This document shows positions 1-9,939 of a stretch of 64,000 bases of DNA, one piece after another (within the stretch, counting starts at the first letter, position 1; every line of letters starts with the position of its first letter). The notes below the pieces were generated by a model. The model was not told the origin of the DNA. It worked only from the letters and a program-made list of their open reading frames with translations, and searched no databases. The stretch is taken from NCBI RefSeq assembly GCF_016802725.1, contig NC_052666.1, forward strand, positions 9,470,875 to 9,534,874, read 5' to 3'. Both the position numbers and the translations under genes were made by a program. The stretch comes from Solenopsis invicta. Lineage: Eukaryota > Arthropoda > Insecta > Hymenoptera > Formicidae.

Positions 1-620
1 GTACATCTAATGTTATTACAATTGATACCATTCAACCGTAATTTATGTTACGAACAAAAGTAATGAATTGGTTATGTCAGATGGCCACAATTAGCCTATC
101 GATCTTTGGTTTGTACTTATGTATCTGAATCATAAAAAAAAATTATATACTAATGTAACTTTTAACCTAGCTTGTTACATGTCTTAAAACTAATTGTGGT
201 TACGTTAATAAATTTATGAATAATAAAGAGTAAGAGTAGTTAATAATGATATTAATAATAAAAATAAATGATTGTAATATAACCTAAACTTAATTTCGCG
301 TTTATTGCTGTTGTACCGTGATGCTAGTTTATTGCTGCATCCGATGCTTGTTCCGATGTCACTTTTTCTGCTGAAGAGCGCGTGTCGTCGTCAGAAAGCT
401 CTGTGTTGATTTGTGGGATCGTTACCACGTCTGGTTGCTTTATGGAACTGTCCATCGTATGCTTGTGGTTGCCGGCTCTCTGGTTGTGATTTGTGGGTTT
501 AGTGTGGTCCTGGGTTAGCTCAATGCTCGTCTCCTCGCAGTCTGGTGTCTTATTCCTGGTATTTGGCTCCATGCCTGGTTCTGGGGATGTTTCTACGGGA
601 AAATTTTCCCGCGATTGCAG
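1..620 (-). repeat. X repeat, copy X_E (left end outside window)
   Basis: This is the start-side part of an X unit; the rest lies beyond the left edge. On the minus strand it begins at 620 with TGCAATCGCGGG, forming the hairpin typical of this family (TGCAA stem, CCCG partner), inside R1 gag sequence. The next 300 bp match, weakly, the corresponding part of X_M, X_B and X_D, with the shared translated pattern MEPNT....PD. Positions 1-320 are AT-rich and match the AT-rich middle only in composition and position. The flank at 621-626 is GGGAAC, in line with the GGG-starting flanks of the other copies. The family identity is an inference from alignment by eye. Confidence 0.6.
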
Positions 621-1203
621 GGAACGCGCGACGAGCTCAGGTCCTCCTATTTTCCCCGTTTTCTCAAAGGCCGTCTTCCCGGGGTGTTTGTTTATCCCGG
701 CTGTCCTGGCAGTTCCCTGATTGGGGTTGTCTCTTTTAGCGGTTTGCCCCTTGCCTTTTTGCCGCTGAGGGATGTCTTATCCGCCTAGTTAATAAAGCAC
801 CCTTCTCTCCAGGTCTATGATCAGCGAGCCACTCTTTGTCCTTACAGGTTGGGCAGCCCACCTTTTCTGTGCAGGCATTGGCCTGTTGGCCGGTGTCCCC
901 GCATCGGTAGCAACAGCCGGACCTATCCGGCTGCTGCACTTACTTTGGACGTGGCCGGTGGCCAGGCATCTATAGCACTGCAAACCCCGCGGGAGAAGCA
1001 GTACGGCCTTGCAACTGGACCAGCCGACGATTATACGCGTGGCGGCCAGGACCTTCTTGCCGGCCCCCGCGGGGCACCGCACCCAGCAAGTGCCCAGTTC
1101 ATTGGGAGCCATGCAGATCGCCCCGGCTTTCACATCCAGAGGTGAGCACCCTCCCAGTCCGGCCACAACCTCGGCCACCTTTCGAGGGGTGACTGACAAG
1201 TAA
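621..1203 (-). pseudogene. R1-clade ORF1 (gag) fragment with CCHC zinc knuckles, probably part of R1-D
   Basis: ORF1 of R1-clade retrotransposons encodes an RNA-binding gag-like protein that packages element RNA. On the minus strand this piece runs from the conserved VAEVVAGLGGCSP segment through GTCWVRCPAG and the knuckles CYRCLATGHVQSKC and CYRCGDTGQQANAC to a CPTCKDK...DHRPG motif. It then continues in a shifted frame (ARTAGINKHPGK) homologous to the ORF1 tail of R1-P near 19,690. Frameshifts between the first and second knuckles and after the third make it a pseudogene. Homology starts abruptly at 1,203 at exactly the codon where the gag piece at 41,466-42,324 stops, so the two may be halves of one element. 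It ends at the X_E boundary. Confidence 0.8.
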
Positions 1204-1726
1204 ACCTACCTTTGCGTAACTCGCCGATGTCATTGAAATTTTGTACATTTGTAGAGTAGACAAAAATAATATACACGTATTTTTTTTATCGGTAATGGTT
1301 AATATTAAAAAGGTAAAATCAACCCCCACACTTGAGGGTATTAGGGAATAATCAAGGTATTTCACATAAAAATAATGTACCAATCAACACGAAATCATTA
1401 CAAAATGTTTTTCATGTTGTATAGTTTACATGTCCAATTTTACATATTCCTTTGTTGCGAGGGGTAAAACATCCCCCAAAAAGGCTTATCTTTGTTTTTT
1501 GAATATAACAAAAAAATTATTTTCCAATTTTAATGAAACAAAAACAAAATTAAAGAACAAGAAAAAATGAAAGTTACGTTTTCAAATAAGAAGGCCTATT
1601 CGGTCATAGCTAAATTTTAGTGCTTTATATAAACGTGTGATTTTATATACTTTCTCAGACTCAACCAAACTGCGCGCCGTTACTTTCGGTCATATAACAC
1701 AGTTATGATCGAATAAAAGTTAGTAA
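1204..1726. other. AT-rich stretch without a recognisable gene
   Basis: I see no coding homology, RNA gene or clear terminal repeat here. A short block near 1,455-1,480 (GGGGTAAAACATCCCCC) loosely resembles a GGGG...CCCC hairpin in the foldback element at 48,550, but the similarity is too weak to call. Confidence 0.4.
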
Positions 1727-2148
1727 TGTAAGAGCGGGGAGAAAGGATTTCAAAATCCCGCCTCACAAAGGAGAGAAGAACGTACGAGCCGGAAAATACT
1801 AGGAAAGGAAATATCTTGTCACGATCCCTCGTGTGTCAGGAGCCGGAAGTACCGACGGAAAGGAGGGTAACTGGAATTAACTGCGCACCAGGAGTACAAT
1901 GGCAGAACCGACTTTATTCACCGGTCGTGTACAGAAAAACGTGGCGGCCATGCCGCACTTAACGAGAGCTTCGACGAGTCTGATGCTTGCGATGATACAC
2001 CCACGAGAGAGACCGCAGGGGCGCGCTAGTGAGCCTCGCAGGGCCAATCGCATGGCGGTATATGTCTCACGTGGTTTGCAAAACCAATTGGGGCACGAGA
2101 CAGAAGCTGTAAGAGCGGGCCGAAAGGATTTCAAAATCCCGCCTCACA
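1727..2148. mobile_element. Miniature LTR-type element (TRIM-like), 422 bp
   Basis: Two 41 bp direct repeats bound the unit (1,727-1,767 and 2,108-2,148). Both start TGTAAGAGCGGG and end CCCGCCTCACA, and they differ at only two adjacent positions. They have the TG...CA ends expected of LTRs, and the whole unit is flanked by a 4 bp duplication GTAA (1,723-1,726 and 2,149-2,152). The 340 bp interior has no long reading frame, so it would have to be mobilised by another element. The repeats are unusually short even for TRIM/SMART elements. No convincing primer-binding site follows the left repeat. Each repeat contains a GGATTT-CA-AAATCC hairpin. Strand cannot be assigned. Confidence 0.6.
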
Positions 2149-2290
2149 GTAATATCACTTTTATTAAATTAAAATTAATTTAATAATACTTGATGTTTAT
2201 TAGCATCTATATTAACCCTTCCCCCCCCCTGAAAAAAACTGCAAAGAATTTATTGCGAAAAATATCACCACAGCCAGGGTTCGAACCTGG

Positions 2291-3761
2291 TCCCAACGCG
2301 GCAATCATGGCCCTGGCGGGGCTCCCCCCGGCGGAGTACACGGCCGATGCCCTGGCGTGGACTTACGCCAGGGCAAAAGCCATCCGCCTTGAGGGGGGCT
2401 AGTTACCCCCAGGGCCGCCGTGTTGCTACGGGAGAGGGCCCGCCGGCGGGTGATGAAGTCATGGAAGAGGAACCTCATCGAAAACCCGCCGGCGGCCGGA
2501 TCTCGGATCTTGGAGGCCGTCCTACCACACCTGGACGAGTGGGTGGGCCGCCCGTTTGGCGGCTTGTCCTATAGGACGACACAAGTGCTCACCGGGCATG
2601 GTTGCTTCGGTGAGTACCTGTGCAGGATAAGGAAGGAGCCGACGACACAGTGCCACCACTGTGGCGCCGCCCGGGACTCCGCGCGGCACACGCTGGAAGA
2701 GTGTCCAGCGTGGGAAGAGCTGCGCGGAGTCCTGAGGGCTGAAGTTGGAAATGACCTCTCCCTGCCGGCCATCATTAGTCAGATGGTCGGCAGGGAGAGC
2801 GCCTGGAAGGCGGTCTCCTCCTTCTGCGAGCGAGTCATGCTGCAGAAGGAGGAGGCTGAAAAGGTGCGGGAGCGTCAGCCTGGGGGCCGTATGCCCCCAG
2901 GCGATGCGAGGAACAGAAGGGGCGGCGGAGACGGGGGTCACAATTCGTCTCGGCCCCCGCCCCGTCCGCCCCGACGGAGAAGAAGTGGCCCCCCCCGGCC
3001 CCGGAGTTCCACCGGGCGACGGCGGGGCAGAAGAGCCGTGGCGGTCACCCCCTCCCTCCTCACTATCGTGGAGGAGAGGGACGACGGCGACCGCCACGGG
3101 AATGAAGAAAGGGAGCGACCCTCCTTCCCTACGGCTGCCGGCCCAGCTTTTGGGACGCGTAGCCGCGGGAGGAGGGCCCCCCGCGCTAGTGAGCCTGGCG
3201 AGGCAGATCTGACCTAACGGTCCGGGGGAGCGATCGCGCGCGCTACTACGTGCCATCGCTCCCCCTCTAGCGCCTCGCCGGGGTGCTGGTGGGGGAGTGG
3301 AAGGAACTTCTTCCTACCTCCTCCCTCCCAACACTGAGAAGGAGAAGCCGCCGCGCCGGACTAGTCCGGCGCGTAGGGGCCCGGGACATCTGGCCGGGGG
3401 GCCGGACTCCCGGGCTTTACCCCCGTAAACACCTCAAGGGGAAGAGGCGGGGGAGGGCTGGTGTCCCTCTCCCCCGACCTGAGGCCGGCTTGGCCTCACG
3501 GTCCTGCCGGGGGACCTGTATCAGGGTTTCCCCGGCGTGCTGAGTCGGCCTCGGCCGACCGGTCCGGGGGCTCCGGAAGCATGCTGCACGCGTTCCCGGA
3601 GTCCCCCAGTCAAGGACCAGAGCCGGACACCCGGAGGGGTTTTAGTGGGTATGCCCCCGTCGTCACGTCGACGGCGGGGGAGAGCCCCACATAACCGCCA
3701 GGCCTCCCCCGGGGCCTGGGGTATGCGGTAACGCATTTCCCCTCCGTCAACAGAAAAAAAA
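2291..3761 (+). mobile_element. R1-A: 5'-truncated R1-clade non-LTR retrotransposon
   Basis: Only the 3' end of the element is present: the ORF2 C-terminus, the GC-rich 3' UTR and a short poly(A). It is flanked by a 15 bp TSD, AGGGTTCGAACCTGG (2,276-2,290 and 3,762-3,776; the first A may belong to the tail). The target is the T-arm of the tRNA-like unit. The 3' UTR (about 3,220-3,752) matches those of R1-M and R1-P and ends in the same terminal hairpin, GGTAACG...CGTCAAC, here slightly decayed. Truncation at the 5' end is the usual result of incomplete target-primed reverse transcription. Confidence 0.85.
2307..3217 (+). pseudogene. R1-A ORF2, C-terminal part
   Basis: This is the end of the R1-type endonuclease/reverse transcriptase polyprotein, downstream of the catalytic RT core. 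Recognisable segments are ALAGLPPAEYTADALAW, then after a frameshift near 2,400 RILEAVLPHLDEWVGRP and RTTQVLTGHGCFGEYL, followed by the Cys/His-rich CHHCGAARDSARHTLEECP typical of R1-clade ORF2 tails. A basic proline/arginine-rich extension runs to the stop. The matching region of R1-M (11,000-9,940, minus) aligns throughout. It lacks endonuclease and RT domains because of the 5' truncation. Confidence 0.8.
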
Positions 3762-4009
3762 AGGGTTCGAACCTGGGACCTCCTGAATCTCCGGTACGGG
3801 TGTTTTAACCAACTCGACCACTGAAACTGTGATGATATTTCTCGCAATAACTGACTATGAGTTAGAACGCATGTGATGGCAGCGTGATTTCAAACTAGAG
3901 AGATATTCGCATCTATCTAATCTAACTACCTATCTAAAAAATAAAGTTAAAGTATTATTTTTTTGTGGTTTAACATTTTTAATATTTTTTTTATTTAAAC
4001 TTTTTTTAC

Positions 4010-4690
4010 TTTCAATACTTTTTTTCCTTTTTTAATTTTTTTTGTATATTTTAAAGAATATTGATTATTGTTTATAATTATTACAATAATAATATGCAAA
4101 AAAACTTCATTGATGCATAAAGAGTTTGCACACCAAGCACATTTTATAATTGCTACATTATTGCATGACGCACATATAGCTTCACAATTTTTAAAACAAT
4201 AATCTACGGGATTATCAAATTTAGGTGGTTTCTCCTGTAAATATCCGTTTTTGTACCACAAATATTTTAATAAATTTAGAAACCGAGGAAAAGAGAATTG
4301 ATTGTAAATAAGTCATTAAATTTTAATAACATTGTTTCGTAAATGATTCTGAAACCGAAGACATCATGAAGTTGAATCATTTTGGTCGTTCTAGCAGGAA
4401 TTATTAAAATTTTTATATTTTTGGATAACGTGTCTATTGTTTCTAATTGTTTTCCATTTTGGCCACTCTATAAATCTAAAAGCAAAACACTATTACTTTT
4501 ACAGTTAAAAAAATAAATATTTGTGAACCATGTTTTTATAAGGTTTGTTGTTATTTTACCTGAATTTGAAGGTATTGCGACAACATTATCTGCTCTAAAA
4601 TGATTTTGTTCTACTTGAGATCCAAATTTTTCATCTTTTTCCTATAAAATAATTAAATGCGGTGATAAAAGAAAACCACTTCCTGATATG
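4010..4690 (-). pseudogene. DDE-type transposase relic with cysteine-rich C-terminus
   Basis: On the minus strand, broken frames read VLLLDL-SGQNG and ILIIPARTTKMIQLHDVFGF. This is the 'D..SG.N.....P..TT..IQPLDV' pattern of DDE integrase-fold transposases with a pogo/IS630-like core. About 130 codons further on comes a cysteine-rich tail, CEAICASCNN and KCAWCANSLC. Stops and frameshifts separate the parts and no terminal repeats were found. The family is uncertain. I infer a decayed cut-and-paste element, and the exact superfamily should not be taken from this entry. Confidence 0.4.
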
Positions 4691-4699
4691 ATTAGCTGA

Positions 4700-5660
4700 A
4701 TTGTATAACTTTGAGTCATAGAAGGATTATGTAACTAAATTGTGGAGAATACACTGTGATTACGTGCGAACGCATTTAATTATGGCAAATTAAATAAAGA
4801 ATTAACTAAATAAATACAATTTGAGTATTTTGTGGTCAAATAAATCGTTTGTGACCAACACACTCTTAGTACCAACAAGACACGTTTAATTGTGGTCAAA
4901 TAGATGAGAAAATAAATTAATAACAAATTTTAAGTAATTTGTGGTTACAAATAAGTTTTACGCAATTTAATTCAAACTACTGCAATAAATAGACGTATAA
5001 CAACGTAAATATCCGAGTGTTTGTGAATTAAAAAACAAATAATTGCAAATAGCCGTAAATTAAAGGTAATTTATGGTCAAAATAATTCAAATGAATACAA
5101 ATTTTAATCCCAATTATTTCATTGTGGACTAAATATAATATAAGACATTTCGTTGTGAAAAAAATCCGTTTTTACGCACATTGCATTATCCATCCGTGCA
5201 GAATTAATAATTACTTAACAAAACTAAGTTAACTGTGGATAATATTCTCAGATTGTAAGACAAAAGCATCTTATTGTGGATAACATCTACATTTATATAT
5301 TATTCAATACTTATACTTATAAATAAAATTATTTATCAATTAAAAGTTACGTATTTGTGGATAACATCCATACTTATACCTTATTCAATACCTATACTTA
5401 TACTTATCAATTAAAACTTACGTATTGTGGATAATTTCCATAATTATATCTTATTCAATATTGATAATAATAAATAAAGCATTTATCAAGTAAAACTTGC
5501 ATATTTGTGGATAACATTAACAAGATATAAGCAATATAAGCTATATTTACAAAATAAGTTGAAAATTAAATATATAACATATTTGTGGATAAATAATATA
5601 TAATATAAGAAAAATTTATTTATAAATAAAACATATTTATTTTAACAGTTACCCACAGAA
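4700..5660 (+). repeat. Degenerate tandem array carrying a TGTGGATAA motif
   Basis: This AT-rich stretch has no reading frame of note. The exact 9-mer TGTGGATAA occurs at 5,234, 5,275, 5,356, 5,426, 5,506 and 5,584 (spacings 41, 81, 70, 80 and 78). Three of the intervals share CATA/TATA...TTATTCAATA text. Upstream (4,740-5,200) the motif decays to TTGTGGTCAAAT-like variants. It looks like a diverged minisatellite with a period near 80 bp (about 40 x 2). It falls between the DDE relic and the gypsy gag relic. Confidence 0.6.
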
Positions 5661-6025
5661 CTGTGAAAAAAAAAGTTACAATATCCAATGAATAGAGAAC
5701 TTGAGAAGCAAGCCTTGAACGTATTAATTTATGTGTCATGTTTTAGCACCAAGTTACGACTATGCGCGTTAGCGTAAACCGTAGATTATGTTAAAACGAG
5801 CATCGATTAAAAGCGCATACGGATTAATCGCTTAAGTTTAATAAAACAAATACGATTGTGAATTTTGAGAGTCCTAAAAGCAGTACGCAAACACTCGTTA
5901 AAGATAAAGTTGCAATCGCGATAGCCGTGATACTGTTGGATAAGATGTATTATCATGCCGAACTTGCCTAGATCGTAAATCCAAACGCAAGATAGAGTGC
6001 GTACAATGCAGGATGCGAGAGAAAA

Positions 6026-7431
6026 TTGACAAAACGTAGAAATATCGAACCAATCGAAAGTCAAGCGAGCGTTTTGAACGCGCAAAGATCGTTATCATAT
6101 GACGACCAACCAGTAGGTTTATTAGGTAAAAATCTTGTGGAAGACACTACTACACCTACAACCGAAAACACGGAAATGGCGTCAAATACTAATCGTACCA
6201 CAACGGATTTGACAATTGTGGATTTGATTAAAAAATTCTCAGATAAAATTTACAGACTAGAAGCAAAAGTGCAAAACGTTACTAGGGAACGCGATAACAT
6301 AACGGAGAACGAGGGTTTGGTAGGAAACGCGAGTAAAGTGGGACCGCGTACACAAAAGCAAGCCTCGATCTTCATAAACGTTCCTGGAACGTGTCAAGCC
6401 AATCGCGATACGGACAATGATAAGAACATATACCAGAAACTTGACCGACATTTTCGGTTTTATTAGAGCCAGATTAGGTTTCGGGGGAGGAGCCGGCGAA
6501 GGCGGAGTCGGTTCAGGCGGAAGAGGTGGTATTTGTTTATCACGAGGCGGATGGTTAAAAAGTCCCTTCAAGCACTTAGTTTTCAAGGGTAAAGACGATA
6601 AACAAAAACCTCGAGTTGTTTATACGAGATTTTGAAAACATAGCTAAAAAAGAGCAAGTACTTAAGCAAGATCAATTACTTTAAAAGAACAATGAAATCA
6701 GTAGCGCGAAGTATTAGTACGAAATGACAAAATCGATCGACATCCAAACCGCGAAGAAAAAGTTTTGTGAGTATTATTGTGGTCGCGAAGCGCAAACCGC
6801 ATATAAGAAACTACTATTTACGGGAAGATATGTACCTAATAAGGGAACGTCGATGGCCGAGTATGCGATGCAAGTAGCATTAAAAGCTCGGCTTTTAAAC
6901 TTACCGTAATTAAATGACGACATAATATGTATTTTGGGAGACCATTTTCCAATATATGTAGCTAGGAAAATTAGACTCACAAACGTTTAAACGTTGCAAG
7001 ACTTAGTTAGATTGCTAGATTCCATAGAAGCAACGCGTAAGGAACATAGAAACGAAAACAAACCACAAAAAGGTGGTAGTAACGCAAACAAAAACGCTTC
7101 CGTTTTTGACGGAATAGAACCGGAAAAATTTCGAAACGTAATGTAAACGCAAATAAATCACAATACAACATACTTTATGGTCAACAAGCCGCGTTTCTAT
7201 CTCAAAAACCATTGGCTATAACCGCGTGAGACAAATTCTGGAACAACGATTCCAATCGAGCGAGCGAGCCCCGAGCGCAATTTAATAACAATAATAACTC
7301 GTTGCAAACGCGATCACGAGAGTACCAGAATAGAAGAATCATGATCAGCAAGGTCAACGACGGCGATGATGAGGCCACGCAGCGGAGAAACGTCGCCAAA
7401 ATTGACAATTGCTACCAGAACAAAAATGTGG
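6026..7431 (+). pseudogene. LTR-retrotransposon gag relic (Ty3/gypsy-like)
   Basis: Three successive broken frames (6,026-6,466; 6,417-6,635; 6,724-6,909) and further stop-containing sequence look like one decayed gag. There is a Ser/Thr-rich N-terminus with a heptad-like stretch (VDLIKKFSDKIYRLEAKVQN), a Gly-rich linker, a segment resembling a capsid domain (FCEYYCGREAQTAYKKLLF), and finally text near a nucleocapsid knuckle ending NCYQNKN. It stops abruptly at the 5' end of R1-P. Assignment to Ty3/gypsy rests on general layout, not on a diagnostic motif. The gypsy pol at 59,589-61,864 is on the opposite strand and need not be the same copy. Confidence 0.45.
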
Positions 7432-8560
7432 CCCCCTCGATGGTGACCCACCTTATCGTTGTGAGGAGGCTTCCTCTTCCTCGAGTCGCCTTCGGGCGAG
7501 GAGAGATGGAGGGTCTAAGAGGTCACCGGGAAGGCATCTGCCTTCTCTTGGAAGGCAGTTGCGATGCCCAAGGCGCCTAGGCGCGGCGGGCACGAAAGAC
7601 GGACAGGCTGGTGATCCTCATGTCTGGGGAGGGTGTTTTCACGGCTCGCGTCCTGGCACGGGGAGGCCCCTCGAAGGATAGGACGGGCCGGCGCGATCTC
7701 GGTGCTACCAAACCCGTTGGGCTGGGCCGTCTCTGGGCCGTCTGGACGTATTTCAGGGCAGGATAGGAGCGGCGGGGAATGTCCCGCTGCGTGCATCGTG
7801 AGAAACCCTCACCGGTGCATCGGGTCGGGACGGCTCTCGGGCCGCTCGGACTTTTCCGAGGCAGGGCCGAGGGCGTGCGTGTGAAACAGCGAGGAGTTTC
7901 TGTAAAGGGACTCGTCCCAGAACGGAGCACCTCGCCATTCTCGATCGAAACGGGTCGCTGGGACCCCGGTTTACCGGACCCAGCGGGCTGGGCCGTCTCC
8001 GGGCCGCCCGGAATTATTCCGGGGCTGGGTCGGAGCGGTGGAGGATGGTCTAGTGCGTGCCTCGTGGGAAACTCTTCCCGAGGTCACGGGCTGGACTGGC
8101 CCTGGGGCCGCTTGGAATTATTCCGAGGCGGGGCCCAGGGCGGTGTCGGTCTGGCCTGGCACTCCGCGACGGCGTCCCTTCCGAAGCAAGTGCCGGGTTG
8201 GAGTTCTGGTCCCCCCAGGGAATTATTTTACCCTGGTTGAACGTGCCGATCGCCACGGCGGTTAGGGTGCGGAAAGGGCGTCGCTTCCGTTACCCGACCT
8301 GTCCGTTGGAGCCCCCCGGGTGGCGCCACCCGTGACATTGCCCCCGCTGTCGGAGGCGGGGGACCCTTGAAAGCCCATATGGGGCGAGCCCTTGATGGCT
8401 CCTTCGTATGGCTGTGTATGGGGCTGGAGGCCAGTGCACCGGATGTAACATTCCCGGTGCCCGCGCCATAAGCCGATCTCCCGGGAGTACCCGGGGCACT
8501 ATTCCCCATATTTTGGGAGGGGGGGGTAGGAGATACGCCGGTTGGTGCAGCCGTCACGGG
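7432..8560 (+). promoter_or_regulatory. R1-P 5' UTR with internal tandem units
   Basis: This GC-rich leader is shared with R1-M (17,679-16,600, minus) and R1-D (59,588-58,500, minus). A GGGCCG-started motif resembling GGGCCGCTCGGA...TTCCGAGGC recurs at 7,735, 7,839, 8,001 and 8,105 (spacings 104, 162, 104), so a 266 bp unit is present twice, each with two half-units. R1-clade elements carry internal promoters, and repeated 5' UTR units often act as promoter monomers; that role here is inference. No protein homology is seen in any frame. Confidence 0.6.
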
Positions 8561-8599
8561 GAGTGGGATTCTTCTATTCATGGATTCTTTATTATAACT

Positions 8600-9394
8600 A
8601 AACGAGGAGGGCAGCGCGTCGGCGAACGCGCAAAGGGATGGCAACTCGAAAGGGATGAGATCCTCATCCCCCCAAAGCGAATCGGGAGTGACATTCCCTC
8701 CGCTGAGAGAAAAGATGCCTCCCGACAAGTCAAGGGACCCAGCCCGGGGGCCGGGAGGCTGAAGCTTTTCAGCCCCACTGATTTAAAGGACGCTAGTAAT
8801 ACAAGCACAGCCCCTCCCCAGCTCAATGAGCAGAATTTCCCTCTTCTAAAAGGAGGACGTGTCAGAGCCCGGGACAAGGTGCCGAGCATTTCCCTACAAA
8901 GGTGCGATGCGAAGAAAAAGGCTAGCCCTGGCTTTGACAAGCCGGGCCCAGCTTTCACCAAAAGGAGGCCCGCTGCGCAGGGCTATATGCGGCTCAAATA
9001 CGTGACCCCGAACTCATCCAAGGCCTCCTCCAGGACTGCCTCCCCAGTCTCCGTCCACTTATCCTTGGACAAGGTGGGACAAACCCGGGCAAATAAGAGG
9101 CCGCACCGAAAGACAGACGAAAGCACCAATAAGTATGTGCTTTTGTCACAATCTGAGGAGCCGCCCCCGAAAACCAGGGAAAGACCGGCGATTAACCCTT
9201 TGTATAAAGGGCAGTATACGGCGGAGGCAATAGCCCTCCGCGCCGAGAAGGCAAAACATTTCAAAAAAGACCACAGGACCATTTTGAACCCTGAGGTCCT
9301 GCCCACATCGGCCCCGGTAAAGAGGGCCAGCGAACAAGCCATGAAGCTGGCTATCGAGTACGATAACCAGCTCATGGCGGTAGTGGCGGCAATA
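8600..9394 (+). pseudogene. R1-P ORF1, N-terminal part
   Basis: This is an open frame of gag-like composition, continuous in sense with ORF1 after the R1-M insertion: it ends VVAAIVTNGL here and resumes SMLAKSVERS at 17,693. It is rich in Ser, Pro, Lys and Arg and has no catalytic motif, as expected for an R1 ORF1 N-terminus. Segments such as LSLDKVGQTRANKRPHR and RAEKAKHFKKDHRT are basic and could bind RNA. An in-frame ATG equivalent to the ORF1 start of R1-M (16,519) is not preserved; the nearest one, at 8,579, is soon closed by a stop. Confidence 0.7.
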
Positions 9395-9415
9395 GTAACA
9401 AATGGCCTTTTTTTT

Positions 9416-9440
9416 GGTAACGGAGAGAAAATGCGTTACC
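9416..9440 (-). other. R1 3'-terminal hairpin (R1-M)
   Basis: GGTAACG and CGTTACC pair as a perfect 7 bp stem around an 11 nt A/G-rich loop immediately before the poly(A). The same structure is perfect in R1-P (41,134-41,158) and decayed in R1-A. A conserved structure at this place is a candidate recognition site for the element's own reverse transcriptase; the role is inferred. Confidence 0.7.
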
Positions 9441-9939
9441 GCATACCCCAGGCCCCGGGGGAGGCCTGGTGGTTATGTGGGGCTCTTCCCCGCCGACGAC
9501 GTGTCGGCGGGGACATACCCACTAAAACCTCTCCGGGTGTTCTGCCCTGGTCCGTGACTGGGGAGCTCCGGGAACGCGTGCAGCATGCATCCGGAGCCCC
9601 CCGGACCCAGTCGGCCTAGGCCGATTCGACACGCCGGGTGTACCCTAACGTGGGCACATCCGGCAGGGCTTGTGGGCCTGATCTGTCCTAGGTCGGGGGA
9701 GGGGGACCCCAGCCCCCCCCCTGCCTCTTCCCCTGATGGTTTGGGCGTAAAGCCCGGGGTATTCGGCCCCCACCGCAGCCCCGGGCCTCTTCGCGCCGCG
9801 CTGATGGCGGGGCGGCCCTCCTAACTACCCTGGGGGCGGAGAAGGAGAAACTTCCCTCTCCCCCTCCCCAGCGAGGCAGGGGGGGGTACGGCTCCGGGTT
9901 AACATCGCAGAGTCGTCCCCCCGGACCGTCAGGTCGGGT

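Larger units (their letters stand above)
2252..3848 (-). repeat. tRNA-like sequence within inverted repeats, split by R1-A
   Basis: After removing R1-A (2,291-3,761) and one TSD copy, the minus strand reads as a tRNA-like unit. It has an A-box-like TGGTCGAGTTGG and a B-box GGTTCGAACCC within a perfect 5 bp T-stem (CCAGG/CCTGG). The outer 22 bp arms (2,252-2,273 and 3,827-3,848, ATTGCGA...CACAG) are inverted repeats with 20 of 22 positions matching. They are much longer than the 7 bp acceptor stem they include (ATCACAG/CTGTGGT, with one G-T pair). A normal D-stem does not fit well next to that acceptor stem, so I do not call a functional tRNA. It may be a tRNA-derived SINE head or a MITE that acquired one. 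Confidence 0.55.

Noticed and set aside
2190..2300. Functional tRNA gene at the GGTTCGAACC motif
   Set aside because: The unit is split by R1-A, the D-arm does not fit next to the acceptor stem, and the flanking inverted repeats are far too long for a tRNA.
5234..5592. Bacterial replication origin transferred from a symbiont
   Set aside because: The DnaA-box match is exact, but no bacterial gene lies nearby and the motif sits in a degenerate tandem repeat bounded by eukaryotic transposon relics.
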